Source of the DNA: Alphaproteobacteria bacterium
Lineage (GTDB): Bacteria; Pseudomonadota; Alphaproteobacteria; SHVP01
DNA: 64,000 bases
Direction of reading: 5' to 3'
NCBI GenBank assembly: GCA_016869765.1
Contig: VGES01000013.1
Coordinates: 1-64,000 of the forward strand
The position numbers and the translations under genes are program-made. The notes beneath the pieces were generated by a model. It saw nothing but the letters and a program-made list of their open reading frames with translations. It made no database searches and had not been told where the DNA came from. Shown here piece by piece: positions 35,365 to 44,063 of this stretch (the stretch's first letter is position 1; each line of letters begins with the position of its first letter).

Positions 35365-36783
35365 GTGCATCGGCAAGCCACCACCGTAGAGCAGTTCAAG
35401 CGTCTCATCGGCGGCGTGCTGCTCGTCGTCCTTGCGGCCTGCGCCGAGGTTCCGGTTGCTGGCGGCCGTTGGCAGCAGACGGTCAGTCTGCGCGACGCGT
35501 TGCCGACGGCTGTTGCCGCCAGCCCACGATCCGCCTCGATCCAGACCCGGCCGTGGCGCCCCGAAGAACGGGCCGAATTCCTTGTCCATGTGAATGTCAT
35601 TGGGGAATCCGCGCCCGGGTTGCTGGAGCGGGCGGCGTTGGCCGGCCCGGTCCCGATTTATCGCATCGATCGGACCAGCGGTCAGGTGCATGGGCTCAAC
35701 TCGCTGGCCGGGGCCGGCGAGGGTTCGATCTGGATCTACAATTCGTTCCCGCGCACGCCCGAGAGCTTCAGCCGTCAGGCGATCGCCCATGAGATCGCCC
35801 ACGTCGCCGACCAGGACAGCCGGATCGCGCGCTCCAAGGAATTTCTTGCCGTGGTCGAGCCGCGCATTCGTGCCGCGCGAGAGCGTGTTCGCACCGCCGG
35901 ATACAGCAACTTGCGGGATGCGCTGCTCGCCCGCCGCGACGATCTCGCGCGCGACGTCGGTCTGCCGACGCTCTATTCGGCCACGGCGATTCAGGAAGCG
36001 TTCGCCGAATACGTCGGCTACGCCATCATCGGCTCGGGGTTCACCCCGCCGGCCGACGTGGCGGCCGTCATCGACAATGTGATCCGGCTGCGAGGGATGC
36101 CGGCCGATCCGACCAGTATCGCCGTCCGCCGCATCCATGACTCCTATGCCTCCGGCCTATGGGTCGAGGCGATCAACCGCGCCGACGAAGCCTTGAAACT
36201 CGACGCCAAGGAACCGGAGGCGTTGCCCTACCGGGGGTTCTCCTTCGTCTCGCGTCGAGAGTTCGAAAAAGCCAAGGACGATTTGACAGCGGCCCTGGCA
36301 CAGTTGCCCGAATTCGACGGCATGCGGGTGCAGGTCCTGGCTTCCCGGGCCTCGGCCCATTTCGGATTGGGGCAACACGCCATGAGCGTGCGGGATTCGA
36401 GCACGGCCCTCGACGTCAATCCGTTTCACGTTCCGGCGTTGATGTGGCGTTCCCTGGCCTATGCAGCGCAGAAGGATTTCGCGCGCGCGAACACCGACAT
36501 CAGCCAGGCGATCGAGCGATCGCCGGATACGCTGGTGCTCTATTTCTTCCGGGCCGAAATGCGTGCGGATTCGGGCGACGTTCAGGGCGCGATCGCCGAC
36601 ATGACGACCGTCGTCACGCGAAGCCCCAACAATGCCCGGGCCTTCCTGCTACGCGGGCGCTATTGGGCCAAGGCGAAGAAGCCGGACGAGGCGCGGTCGG
36701 ACTTGGCGCGCGCCGCTCAACTCGATCCGGCCCTATCGTCCGAGGTCGAGAACGTACGCCGCGAGCTCGATCGCGCCAGCTAG
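35365..36783 (+). CDS. HExxH metallopeptidase-like lipoprotein with TPR repeats
   Basis: 472 aa from the GTG at 35365. The N-terminus is a lipoprotein signal with lipobox LAAC (Cys26). The protease half has HEIAH at 142-146 and a glutamate at 211 in IQEAFAEYVGY, the zinc ligand pattern of HExxH-E peptidases. Residues about 290-470 carry tetratricopeptide repeats (WVEAINRADEALKLDAKEPEALPYRGF, FARANTDISQAIERSPDTLVLYFFRAEMRA). It is probably an outer-membrane-attached protease or chaperone acting on envelope proteins. A hairpin follows the stop. Confidence 0.75.
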   Translation: MHRQATTVEQFKRLIGGVLLVVLAACAEVPVAGGRWQQTVSLRDALPTAVAASPRSASIQTRPWRPEERAEFLVHVNVIGESAPGLLERAALAGPVPIYRIDRTSGQVHGLNSLAGAGEGSIWIYNSFPRTPESFSRQAIAHEIAHVADQDSRIARSKEFLAVVEPRIRAARERVRTAGYSNLRDALLARRDDLARDVGLPTLYSATAIQEAFAEYVGYAIIGSGFTPPADVAAVIDNVIRLRGMPADPTSIAVRRIHDSYASGLWVEAINRADEALKLDAKEPEALPYRGFSFVSRREFEKAKDDLTAALAQLPEFDGMRVQVLASRASAHFGLGQHAMSVRDSSTALDVNPFHVPALMWRSLAYAAQKDFARANTDISQAIERSPDTLVLYFFRAEMRADSGDVQGAIADMTTVVTRSPNNARAFLLRGRYWAKAKKPDEARSDLARAAQLDPALSSEVENVRRELDRAS

Positions 36784-36789
36784 GCCGGC

Positions 36790-36810
36790 GCCTGCCTTCC
36801 GAGGGCAGGC
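36790..36810 (+). terminator. Hairpin after the HExxH/TPR lipoprotein gene
   Basis: GCCTGCC at 36790-36796 pairs with GGCAGGC at 36804-36810 around a 7-base loop, 6 bases after the stop codon. There is no T-run after the stem, so it may act as a weak terminator or mRNA-end stabiliser ahead of tRNA-Arg. Confidence 0.5.
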
Positions 36811-36833
36811 AAATGGTGTTAAGGGGAGAACGG

Positions 36834-36911
36834 GCGCCCTTAGCTCAGGTGGATTAGAGCGACAGCCTTCTAAGCTGTAGGTCCCTGGTTCGAGTCCAGG
36901 AGGGCGCACCA
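36834..36911 (+). tRNA. tRNA-Arg (UCU anticodon)
   Basis: The acceptor GCGCCCT pairs with AGGGCGC. The D arm is GCTCAGGTGGATTAGAGC. The anticodon stem ACAGC/GCTGT encloses CTTCTAA with anticodon TCT. The T arm is CCTGGTTCGAGTCCAGG, and CCA is encoded at 36909-36911. Confidence 0.97.
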
Positions 36912-37220
36912 TCGCCGCTAGAGTCTAGTGCACCGGTCGGCCCCTTATCGGCATCTTGTTTAGGCTCCCAAACATGATGGTCGGCAGAGCCTGAAAACCG
37001 TTTTGGCGGAAGGTCCGCCCCAGTCGTTGGTGCAGACCAGCTTTCGCCCACGGATCAATCACCGTCGGTTCTGGTCCATGGCGTCGCATGTCAACCTTGC
37101 GCCCGTCGCAGCCGTTGGAGTGGTCTATCATCGTCGGGCGATTTCGATCGACGACGCGGGGCCGTCGCTCTCATGGTGCCCTCGCTCGGTGGTTCCAACC
37201 CGAAGTCACGGAGGCAATCG
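36912..37220. other. Gap between tRNA-Arg and multicopper oxidase gene
   Basis: 309 bases with no convincing gene. A TATCAT at 37126-37131 could be a -10 box for the oxidase, but no good -35 lies at 16-18 bases. Minus-strand frames here end in the antisense of the tRNA and show no family match. No repeat of the tRNA 3' end was found, so there is no sign of an integrated element. Confidence 0.45.
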
Positions 37221-38270
37221 ATGCAACGAAATACTTGGTGGGTCGCGGCTGCCGTGGTCGCGGCGGTCGCAGCGATCGTCCTCGGGATCGTCGTGGGCGG
37301 AGATCGCGAGCCTCGCATGGCGGGCGGTCACGGAGCCATGGGGCACGGCGAGGGTGGTCACGATATGTCGCCCGTCGACGTGAGCCGGGCGCCGCGGATC
37401 GATCCCACCATCAAACCCGGCCAGGATTTGGCGTCGCGCATGATCGACGGCGTGCGCGAGTTCCAGCTCGAGGTCAGCGTGGTGCAGTGGCCGATCCTGC
37501 CCAACGTCTATGCCGGCGCGTATGCCTACAACGGTCAGGTGCCGGGCCCGACGATCCGGGTGAGGCCGGGAGAACGCGTGCGCATCGCCGTCACCAACCG
37601 GTTGCCCGAGGCGACGACGGTCCACTGGCACGGCCTCGACATCCCGATCGACCAGGACGGGGTGCCATTCCTCTCGCAGCCGCCGATCGCCCCGGGCGCG
37701 ACGTTCACCTACGCTTTCAGCGTTCCGGCCACGCCAGGCACGTTCTTCTATCACACGCACATGCACGCCGATCGGCAGCAGGCGGTCGGTCTCTACGGCG
37801 CGCTGGTGATCGAGGACAACCCGCCACCCCATGCGGCCTACACGCTCTCGCTCGGGGAGTGGCGGATCGTCGGCGGCAAGAGTTATCCCGCCATGCCGCA
37901 CGACGGCATGATGCCAAACTATTTCACGATCAACGGCAAGAGCTACCCGGCGACCGAAACGATTCGCGCCAGGGTGGGCGAGTCGATTCTGTTGCGACTC
38001 GTGGGTTCGGGGCAGTTCATCCATCCGATCCACATTCACGGTGGCCCGTTCGAGATCGTTGCTACCGATGGCTTTCCGGTTCCGCCGGGTGCCCGCCTGA
38101 CCAAGGACACGGTGCTGGTCGGGCCGGGCGAGCGCTACGACGTGTTGTGGACGGCGCGCCGGCCCGGAAAGTGGCTCTTGCACTGCCACATCAATCACCA
38201 CACGACCAACGACGGCCGTGAGGTGGATGGCGCGGGCGGCATGACGCTGGTGATCGACGTGACGGCCTGA
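37221..38270 (+). CDS. Membrane-anchored multicopper oxidase (laccase-like)
   Basis: 349 aa from the ATG at 37221. A hydrophobic helix at about 6-26 is followed by a His/Met/Gly-rich stretch (GGHGAMGHGEGGHDM, 35-49) that may bind copper. The copper motifs are HWHG at 135-138, HTHMH at 178-182, HPIHIHG at 268-274 and HCHINH at 321-326, which together supply the T1 and T2/T3 sites. It is shorter than the usual 450-550-residue three-domain laccases. Likely role is oxidation of phenols or metal ions in the periplasm. A VOC gene follows 17 bases later. Confidence 0.9.
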   Translation: MQRNTWWVAAAVVAAVAAIVLGIVVGGDREPRMAGGHGAMGHGEGGHDMSPVDVSRAPRIDPTIKPGQDLASRMIDGVREFQLEVSVVQWPILPNVYAGAYAYNGQVPGPTIRVRPGERVRIAVTNRLPEATTVHWHGLDIPIDQDGVPFLSQPPIAPGATFTYAFSVPATPGTFFYHTHMHADRQQAVGLYGALVIEDNPPPHAAYTLSLGEWRIVGGKSYPAMPHDGMMPNYFTINGKSYPATETIRARVGESILLRLVGSGQFIHPIHIHGGPFEIVATDGFPVPPGARLTKDTVLVGPGERYDVLWTARRPGKWLLHCHINHHTTNDGREVDGAGGMTLVIDVTA

Positions 38271-38287
38271 GCGGGGAGGGATCAACG

Positions 38288-39304
38288 ATGGCAAGAAGCC
38301 AGCTTCCGGATTACATCGCGAACTCACCCGGGAGCCCGGTATATGCGGCGACGATCGGGGTCGATGACCTCGATCGCAGTGTCGACTTCTACCAACGATT
38401 CATCGGGCTCGACGTCGTCGCGCGTGAACCGCTCTCGGGCCCCGCCTTCGAAGCCCACTGGCAATTGCCCCGCGGAACGACGGGCGAGATGGCGGTGCTT
38501 GCCGATCGCTGTGCCGTTGGCCGAGTCGCCCTGATCCGCTGGTCTGCAGCGGATCGGGTGCCCGTGCGCGACGTGGCGCAGGGCCAGCGCAGTTTCGGGC
38601 TGATGAACCTCAACTTCTACACGCAGGACATCGAAGGCCACACCAGGCAGCTGGCAGCGGCAGGATACCGCCCGTGGTCGCCGCCCGTCGTTCACGACAT
38701 GGGCGAGCACATCGGTGAACCAATCGAGGTCATGATCGACGGCCCCGATACGGTGATCCTAAACCTGATTCAGCTCCAAGCCCGATCGCCGAAAGGGCGC
38801 ATTCGCGAGACGCTGGCCTATACGCGCGACGCGCACGGCTTCAATCGCTGTGGGCTGACCCCGGTCGTCACCATGCAGCACTGCGTGCGCGATGCCGATC
38901 GGGCGCTCGGGTTCTATCAACGCGTGCTGAAGATGGGCATCCGCGTCGATACCATCCTCCACGGTGCGGAGATGGAGCGGTTCATGGGATATCCGCCAGG
39001 CGCCAAGACCCGTGATACCTACGTCCACGGCAACCATATGTTCGGCAAGATAGCGGTCAATCAACCGCTCAATTTTCCCTGCACGGACATGGTTGGTCGC
39101 GCGGTTCCCCCCAATGTCGGGCTTATCGCACAGTCGTTCATCGTGCCCGACCTGGCTGCCGCCCTGGCCGAATGCGCGAACGTCAGCGCTGCGATTTATA
39201 GCCCGGCCGTCGAGTGTGAGCTTCCGGCACTCGGACGGGTCCGTTCGGCCATCGTCCGCAACCCAGGCAGCGGCGCGCTCCAGGAGCTGGTCGAGCGCGA
39301 CTAG
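38288..39304 (+). CDS. Two-domain VOC (glyoxalase/extradiol dioxygenase-fold) protein
   Basis: 338 aa with two VOC modules. The first begins YAATIGVDDLDRSVDFYQRFIGLDVVARE, the second TPVVTMQHCVRDADRALGFYQRVLKMGIRVDTIL. Metal-ligand positions are not fully typical: a glutamate near the end of each half is visible, but histidines are sparse. It follows the multicopper oxidase gene by 17 bases and may share its transcript. Ring-cleavage or lyase chemistry is possible; the substrate is unknown. Confidence 0.8.
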   Translation: MARSQLPDYIANSPGSPVYAATIGVDDLDRSVDFYQRFIGLDVVAREPLSGPAFEAHWQLPRGTTGEMAVLADRCAVGRVALIRWSAADRVPVRDVAQGQRSFGLMNLNFYTQDIEGHTRQLAAAGYRPWSPPVVHDMGEHIGEPIEVMIDGPDTVILNLIQLQARSPKGRIRETLAYTRDAHGFNRCGLTPVVTMQHCVRDADRALGFYQRVLKMGIRVDTILHGAEMERFMGYPPGAKTRDTYVHGNHMFGKIAVNQPLNFPCTDMVGRAVPPNVGLIAQSFIVPDLAAALAECANVSAAIYSPAVECELPALGRVRSAIVRNPGSGALQELVERD

Positions 39305-39381
39305 CAGGCCAGGAACCACCCGCGCTCCGAGCCTCGCCCATCGCGCGGGTTTGGCCCAGCCTGGCCAGGTTCGATTCGGTC

Positions 39382-39410
39382 GTTCAACCCGGGGCAAAGC
39401 GCGGTATGAT
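39382..39410 (+). promoter_or_regulatory. Candidate promoter of class II aldolase gene
   Basis: TATGAT at 39405-39410 fits a -10 box, with GTTCAA at 39382-39387 as a weak -35 at 17-base spacing. It lies 38 bases before the ATG at 39449, in the 144-base gap after the VOC gene. Confidence 0.35.
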
Positions 39411-39448
39411 CACACCCTTCGCCAGATCCATCCTGCTGAGGATTGCCC

Positions 39449-40237
39449 ATGCCCGCCGGTGTCGCTCTTGATGTCTATACCCGTGCCCGTCGCAACGACG
39501 TTTCAGCGGGTGAATGGAAAGCCCGCGTCGACCTTGCGGCGTGTTACCAGCTGTTCGATCGCAAAGGCTGGACGGACGGGATCAATACCCATCTGTCGGT
39601 CCGTAGCCCGGACAACCCGAACCACTTCTTCTTGAAGCCGGATCATCTCCTGTTCCACCAGGTGACGGCGTCTTCGATGATCAAGATCGACCTGGATGGC
39701 AATCTTGTCGATCCCGACTCGGGCAAGGTCAACCCCGCTGGTGCGATCATTCATTCGGCGGTGCTCGCGGCCCGGTCCGACTCCAACTGCGTCCTGCACC
39801 ACCACACGGACGCGGGCATCGCGGTGTCTTCGCAGGAAGACGGCTTGCTACCGATGAGCCAGCACGCGCTCCAGTTCTACAATCGGGTGTCGTTCCACGA
39901 GTACGAAGGGATCGCGCTCGATCCGTCTGAGCGGGCGAGTCTGCAGAGCGACCTCGGACCCACGAACAACGTGATGCTGCTGCGCAACCACGGGATCCTC
40001 GTGGTCGGCTCGTCGGTCGGCATGGCGTTCTCGATCTGCGATCAATTCGAAACCGCATGCCGCTCGCAGATCATGGCGCAACAGTCGGGCGCCCGGCTGC
40101 ACTTCCCGACGCCCGCGGTGTGCGAGCACACGGCCCAGCAGTTCGAGCGCGGCAGCCAGCAGCGGCGGGCGGACTCCACCGAGTGGAAGGCGATGCTCGG
40201 TTGGCTCGATGAACTAGGCGCGCCCTACGCGCAGTAG
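39449..40237 (+). CDS. Class II aldolase/adducin family protein
   Basis: 262 aa from the ATG at 39449. The fold is that of AraD/FucA zinc aldolases: GWTDGINTHLSVRSPDNPNHF, the phosphate-site loop, then IIHSAVLAARSDSNCVLHHHTDAGIAVSSQ with the HHH zinc ligands, and LLRNHGILVVGSSVGMAFS with the third histidine. Many such bacterial proteins are decarboxylases or dehydratases acting on small hydroxy acids rather than sugar aldolases. It is convergent with the DnaJ-like gene, 3 bases apart. Confidence 0.88.
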   Translation: MPAGVALDVYTRARRNDVSAGEWKARVDLAACYQLFDRKGWTDGINTHLSVRSPDNPNHFFLKPDHLLFHQVTASSMIKIDLDGNLVDPDSGKVNPAGAIIHSAVLAARSDSNCVLHHHTDAGIAVSSQEDGLLPMSQHALQFYNRVSFHEYEGIALDPSERASLQSDLGPTNNVMLLRNHGILVVGSSVGMAFSICDQFETACRSQIMAQQSGARLHFPTPAVCEHTAQQFERGSQQRRADSTEWKAMLGWLDELGAPYAQ

Positions 40238-40240
40238 CGG

Positions 40241-40756
40241 CTAGCTCCCGCCGAGAATCGGGAACCCGAGGTAGTCCGTCAGCTCGACGACGCCCCACAG
40301 CATCAGGCTGGTGAGGGCGCCGACGGCCAGGATCGTCAGTAGCATCAGGAAGATGTCGCTGAAGAACACGCCGATTTCGCCGGCGAACCGGCCGAATCGG
40401 GTCGAGGCACGGTGCACCTGGTGGGCTTCGACCTGCCATTGCACGTCGCCCTCGAAGTAACGCTCCCAGCGGGCGGCATCTTCGCCGATGTCGAGCGTTG
40501 GATCGGAGGTCGAGGTCCACTCCTGGCCGGTGGGCTCGTATCTGCCACGGTCGTATTCCCGACGCCGTTCCTTGTCGTTGAGGATGGTATACGCCGCACA
40601 GAGTCGACGGAATTCCTCGGCCGCAGCCGGGTTGTCGGGATTGGTGTCGGGATGGCAGGCCTTCGCCCGCGTGCGAAATTGCCAGCGGATGAAATCGCGA
40701 CGAGCGGTACGCTCGACGCCCAATACGTCGTACGGGTCGAATGTGGCCGCCGGCAT
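40241..40756 (-). CDS. Membrane-anchored J-domain protein
   Basis: 171 aa. A J domain occupies about residues 7-70: YDVLGVERTARRDFIRWQFRTRAKACHPDTNPDNPAA, with the HPD motif intact, and YTILNDKERRREYDRGRYE. A hydrophobic helix lies at about 138-160 near the C-terminus. It should recruit DnaK to the membrane. It follows the amidase gene on the same strand, 3 bases after its stop. Confidence 0.88.
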   Translation of the reverse strand: MPAATFDPYDVLGVERTARRDFIRWQFRTRAKACHPDTNPDNPAAAEEFRRLCAAYTILNDKERRREYDRGRYEPTGQEWTSTSDPTLDIGEDAARWERYFEGDVQWQVEAHQVHRASTRFGRFAGEIGVFFSDIFLMLLTILAVGALTSLMLWGVVELTDYLGFPILGGS

Positions 40757-40759
40757 CGA

Positions 40760-42094
40760 TCACCGCGCCAGGGTTTCGACCCAGGCCGCGGCGGCCACCA
40801 TCTCGGGGTCGCGGTTGGCGAACCCCATGACCTGGAAACCCGCCGGAAGCGACCCTTCGGCGAGAAGCGGCAAGCTCATCGAGGGTAGGCCGAGGAACGT
40901 CCACGGCACCTGGTAGTGGCGGCTGCCGGTCGTCGCATGACCGACCGGAGCGGGCCCCGTCGACCCAAGGCTCAGGAACACATCGATCGTGTCGGCCCAA
41001 CCGGCGACACGCGCACGGAGCGCGTTGCGGTTAGCGAGCAGCAGGTGGTAGCGCGCCTCGTCCACCTTGGCCCCGGTGTCGATCAGATCGTGGATACGGG
41101 CGTCGAGCTGCGCCCGGGGATAACTGAGAAACGGCCAAGCCATTTCGTAGCCCAGAAGTTCGAGCGATTCGCCGTCGATCATCGCCGCGATGTCGTCCTC
41201 CAACTCGGCAAAGGCTGGACTATTTTCGCGCCGAACGATCGTGACGCCCGCGCGCGCCAGCCCTTCGAGGATGGCATTGGCGCCAGCCTGTGTCCCGCGG
41301 CCCGCTTTGTCGAACTCCTTGAAAGCGAGCCACCCCACGGCCTTGGGTTTGCGCGCAGCGGGAACTTCCAAGGGCAGGGGGCGATGACCCGAATAGCCTC
41401 CGGGAACGGACGAACATACCTGCGTCGTATGCCAGGCATCGGCGAGGCTCGCGGCGATGATGCCCACGTGATCGAACGTCGGCGACAACGGGTGTACGCC
41501 GCCCGTATGGATGACGTGGAGGGTCGGCTTCAGTGCGTAAGCCCCGCAATAGGCGGCCGGGCGCAACAACGAACCGCGGGTCTGGGTGCCGAGCGCCACC
41601 GGAATCATTCCGCCGCCGACCGATGCCCCGGAACCGCTCGACGAACCACCCGGGGTGCGCGCTGGATCGTGCGGGTTTCTGGCTGCGTTGGTGTGGCCAC
41701 AGGCGAACTCCGTCGTCACGGTCTTGCCCAGGATGATCGCGCCCGCGGAGCGCAGGGCCTGCACGCAGGCCGCGTCCACCGGGGCCTGCCAGCCCTTGTA
41801 CAGCGGGCTGTTCATTTGTGTCGGCAGATCTTTGGTATTGATCATGTCCTTGATGCCGACCGGACAGCCATCGAGCATCGACCGCGGTTTGCCGGCCCGA
41901 TAGCGCGCGGTCGCCTCATCGGCTGCCTTACGGGCGGCTGGGAGGTCGAGGGTCACGAAGGCCCGGACGTCCTTCTCGCGCCGGTCGATGGCCTCGATGC
42001 AGCGGTCGAGGTAGGCCCGAGGCGTCGATTTCCCCTGAAGAAAGGCCGGTCGAGCCGACGAGAAGTCGGTCAACGAATTGCGCCAGAACACCAT
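40760..42094 (-). CDS. Amidase signature family hydrolase
   Basis: 444 aa amidase-signature enzyme. The catalytic lysine lies in VGIKDMINT, the cis-serine loop is TPGGSSSGSGASVGGG, and the nucleophile serine is in TQTRGSLLRPAAYCG. The usual GTDTGGS is varied to GTQTRGS, with the D and G replaced. It hydrolyses an amide or related bond, with substrate not deducible. It is divergent from the VPAGTF-family gene with about 100 bases between starts, and its stop is followed by the J-domain gene. Confidence 0.9.
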   Translation of the reverse strand: MVFWRNSLTDFSSARPAFLQGKSTPRAYLDRCIEAIDRREKDVRAFVTLDLPAARKAADEATARYRAGKPRSMLDGCPVGIKDMINTKDLPTQMNSPLYKGWQAPVDAACVQALRSAGAIILGKTVTTEFACGHTNAARNPHDPARTPGGSSSGSGASVGGGMIPVALGTQTRGSLLRPAAYCGAYALKPTLHVIHTGGVHPLSPTFDHVGIIAASLADAWHTTQVCSSVPGGYSGHRPLPLEVPAARKPKAVGWLAFKEFDKAGRGTQAGANAILEGLARAGVTIVRRENSPAFAELEDDIAAMIDGESLELLGYEMAWPFLSYPRAQLDARIHDLIDTGAKVDEARYHLLLANRNALRARVAGWADTIDVFLSLGSTGPAPVGHATTGSRHYQVPWTFLGLPSMSLPLLAEGSLPAGFQVMGFANRDPEMVAAAAWVETLAR

Positions 42095-42195
42095 GCAACC
42101 CTATGCTGATGAAGCGACATCCCAGTCTAGCAAGGATGGCGGCGGCGTTGAATCGGCGTGGCGACAGTGGCCTAATGACGGCCGGGGGGCACCAG

Positions 42196-42879
42196 ATGCA
42201 CACACGATCAGCCCGGGGTCGCATCGACTACATCCGCGACGGCAAGGGCGTCTCGGGACGCGAGTTTTTCTCCGTCACCGTGTCACAAAGCGGCGATCGA
42301 ACGTTGCGCGCCCAATGCGAGATGGACGACATCGGGCTGCTGCGGGACGTGATCCAGACGGTCTCGAAGGACTGGTTTCCCCGGGACTCCTATGTCCGGC
42401 TGGCGCAGCACGGAAAATTCATGGGCGTCGGCTGGTTCCGCTGCGATGCGACGGGAATTGCCTGTGAGGCATTCACGCTTGCCGAGGGCCGGGTGACGCA
42501 GCGGGTCGAAACCGGCCGGCCGGTGCGCATCATCGCCTCGCACCCGTTGATGACGGACGGGTGGCAATGTGCCGCGTTCGATCACGCCCGGAGTGACCGC
42601 ATCCAAACCGTTGAGCCGTGGGCCAACACCTCGCCCCGCCCGGACGGGGGCTCCGGGCCAATGATCGGGATCGGCACGAAGGTGATCGAGTACGTGGGCG
42701 AGGAGCGCATCACGGTTCCGGCCGGGACGTTCAGCACCCGGCACTACCGTCTGATAGCGTCCAACCCGGCGACTCCGCCGCTCGAAACCTGGGTGATGGG
42801 CGATGATTCCCAGTTCGTCAAAATGCGCTGGGACCTGCTGCGCTCGGACTACGTGTTGGCGGAGTACCAGACGTCGTAG
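42196..42879 (+). CDS. VPAGTF-signature protein (DUF3108-like), copy 1
   Basis: 227 aa from the ATG at 42196, chosen because GGGGGGC lies just before it and the N-terminus (MHTRSARGRIDYIRD) aligns with the paralogue at 46503. The signature is GEERITVPAGTFSTRHYRLIA, resembling the C-terminal part of DUF3108-type proteins, after GPMIGIGTKVIEYV. There is no signal peptide. The protein is probably a beta-barrel or lipid-type binding fold. Function is unknown; it neighbours an amidase and its paralogue neighbours a methyltransferase. Confidence 0.65.
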   Translation: MHTRSARGRIDYIRDGKGVSGREFFSVTVSQSGDRTLRAQCEMDDIGLLRDVIQTVSKDWFPRDSYVRLAQHGKFMGVGWFRCDATGIACEAFTLAEGRVTQRVETGRPVRIIASHPLMTDGWQCAAFDHARSDRIQTVEPWANTSPRPDGGSGPMIGIGTKVIEYVGEERITVPAGTFSTRHYRLIASNPATPPLETWVMGDDSQFVKMRWDLLRSDYVLAEYQTS

Positions 42880-42885
42880 CAAGTC

Positions 42886-44052
42886 TCAGTAGACGCGGAG
42901 CACGACCGGGCAGTTGACGATCATTCCGGCGGGACCGAACGCAGTGCCGCCGGGGCCGGCCAGCCAGTCACGATCGACGAATCCGATGATCGTGGCCTCG
43001 TCGGTGAGGCGGGCACGCAGCTGTTGGTCGAGGGCTTCGCGCGTCCACTCGACCGGGAAGACATCCCACAGCGGACTGTAGTCGTCTCCCAGCGTGGGGA
43101 CGCCGCCCAGCACGTTCAGCGGCGACAGTCGCTCGGCCAGCGCGCTCTCGATGCCCTGGCGGTGCGGGTGGCCGCGCTCACGCGCGCCGTTGAGGACGAG
43201 CACCAACCGTTCGACCGCACTGTCCGGCCGGTCGCCGGCACCGACCGGCACGTCCTTGAGCGCCGGTGCGTAGGTTGCGCCCTCCAACGCCGCCGGAAGC
43301 GGATCGTTGGCCTCCGTGGAAAAGTACAGAATCGGGCGGCCGACGGAGAACCCCAGCGTCAGGCCGAGCGTGACCGACCGGGTGCGCGGGCAGATTGCGA
43401 GCACGTTGTCGTGAACGCGGCGATAGTCGACGCGGCCGTCACAGAACGCATCGAGTTCCGTGGCGCTCGGGCCCTGAGCCAAGACCGGCGCATTGTAGAC
43501 GACGCTGCCCAGACGCACGAGCGGGGTGTAGTCGGCATCGCCGACCGAGCCGGGAGCGGCCGCCCGAGGAGGGAACAGCTTTGGCTCCTCACCGGGCTCG
43601 ACCTTGCGCTCCGGCGAAAAGTCGACACGGCCACGACCGAACACCCAGGTCCCGTCAGCGGCGCGGGTGACCTCACGTACCGCTTTGCCGTGGGCATTTG
43701 CGAGTTTCGCAGCGTGATTGACGCCCTGTGCCCGGGCCGCCGCGGCTTCGCTCGCGTCGGTCAACACGAACCAAACCGGTTCCCCGCTGGCCGTGCGGCC
43801 TTGTTCGAGCGGCAGCGTCACGGTTCCCGCGTCGAGATCGAGTCGCGCGCGGGTGAGAAACTGGACCGGACCCACGCCTGTGCCGGGGCCCCCTTTCGGA
43901 ACGAAGGGCACGTCCAGTTCGATGGCGCGAGCCGCCGGTACGATGTTGTTGGGTTCTGCGCTGCGGGTTTGTGCCGTGCTCAAGGGCGGGAGCGGTACCA
44001 AGGCGAGGACAACGAGACCGGCGAGACAAAAGACGACGAAGCGGGGCGCCAT
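42886..44052 (-). CDS. Secreted protein of unknown function
   Basis: 388 aa from the ATG at 44052. A signal peptide (MAPRFVVFCLAGLVVLALVPLPPLSTAQ) is clear. The mature part contains IELDVPFVPKGGPGTGVGPV, DLDAGTVTLPLEQGRTASGEPVWFVLTDASEAAAARAQGVNHAAKLA, and a C-terminal TREALDQQLRARLTDEATI. This suggests two beta-rich domains. I do not recognise a family. It starts 11 bases after the stop of the SPOR lipoprotein gene and probably shares its operon. Confidence 0.7.
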   Translation of the reverse strand: MAPRFVVFCLAGLVVLALVPLPPLSTAQTRSAEPNNIVPAARAIELDVPFVPKGGPGTGVGPVQFLTRARLDLDAGTVTLPLEQGRTASGEPVWFVLTDASEAAAARAQGVNHAAKLANAHGKAVREVTRAADGTWVFGRGRVDFSPERKVEPGEEPKLFPPRAAAPGSVGDADYTPLVRLGSVVYNAPVLAQGPSATELDAFCDGRVDYRRVHDNVLAICPRTRSVTLGLTLGFSVGRPILYFSTEANDPLPAALEGATYAPALKDVPVGAGDRPDSAVERLVLVLNGARERGHPHRQGIESALAERLSPLNVLGGVPTLGDDYSPLWDVFPVEWTREALDQQLRARLTDEATIIGFVDRDWLAGPGGTAFGPAGMIVNCPVVLRVY

Positions 44053-44063
44053 GACTCCGCGCG

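Noticed and set aside
36854-37051. Minus-strand frame with PSWTRTRDLQLRRLSL
   Set aside because: Antisense of tRNA-Arg; common false protein in databases.
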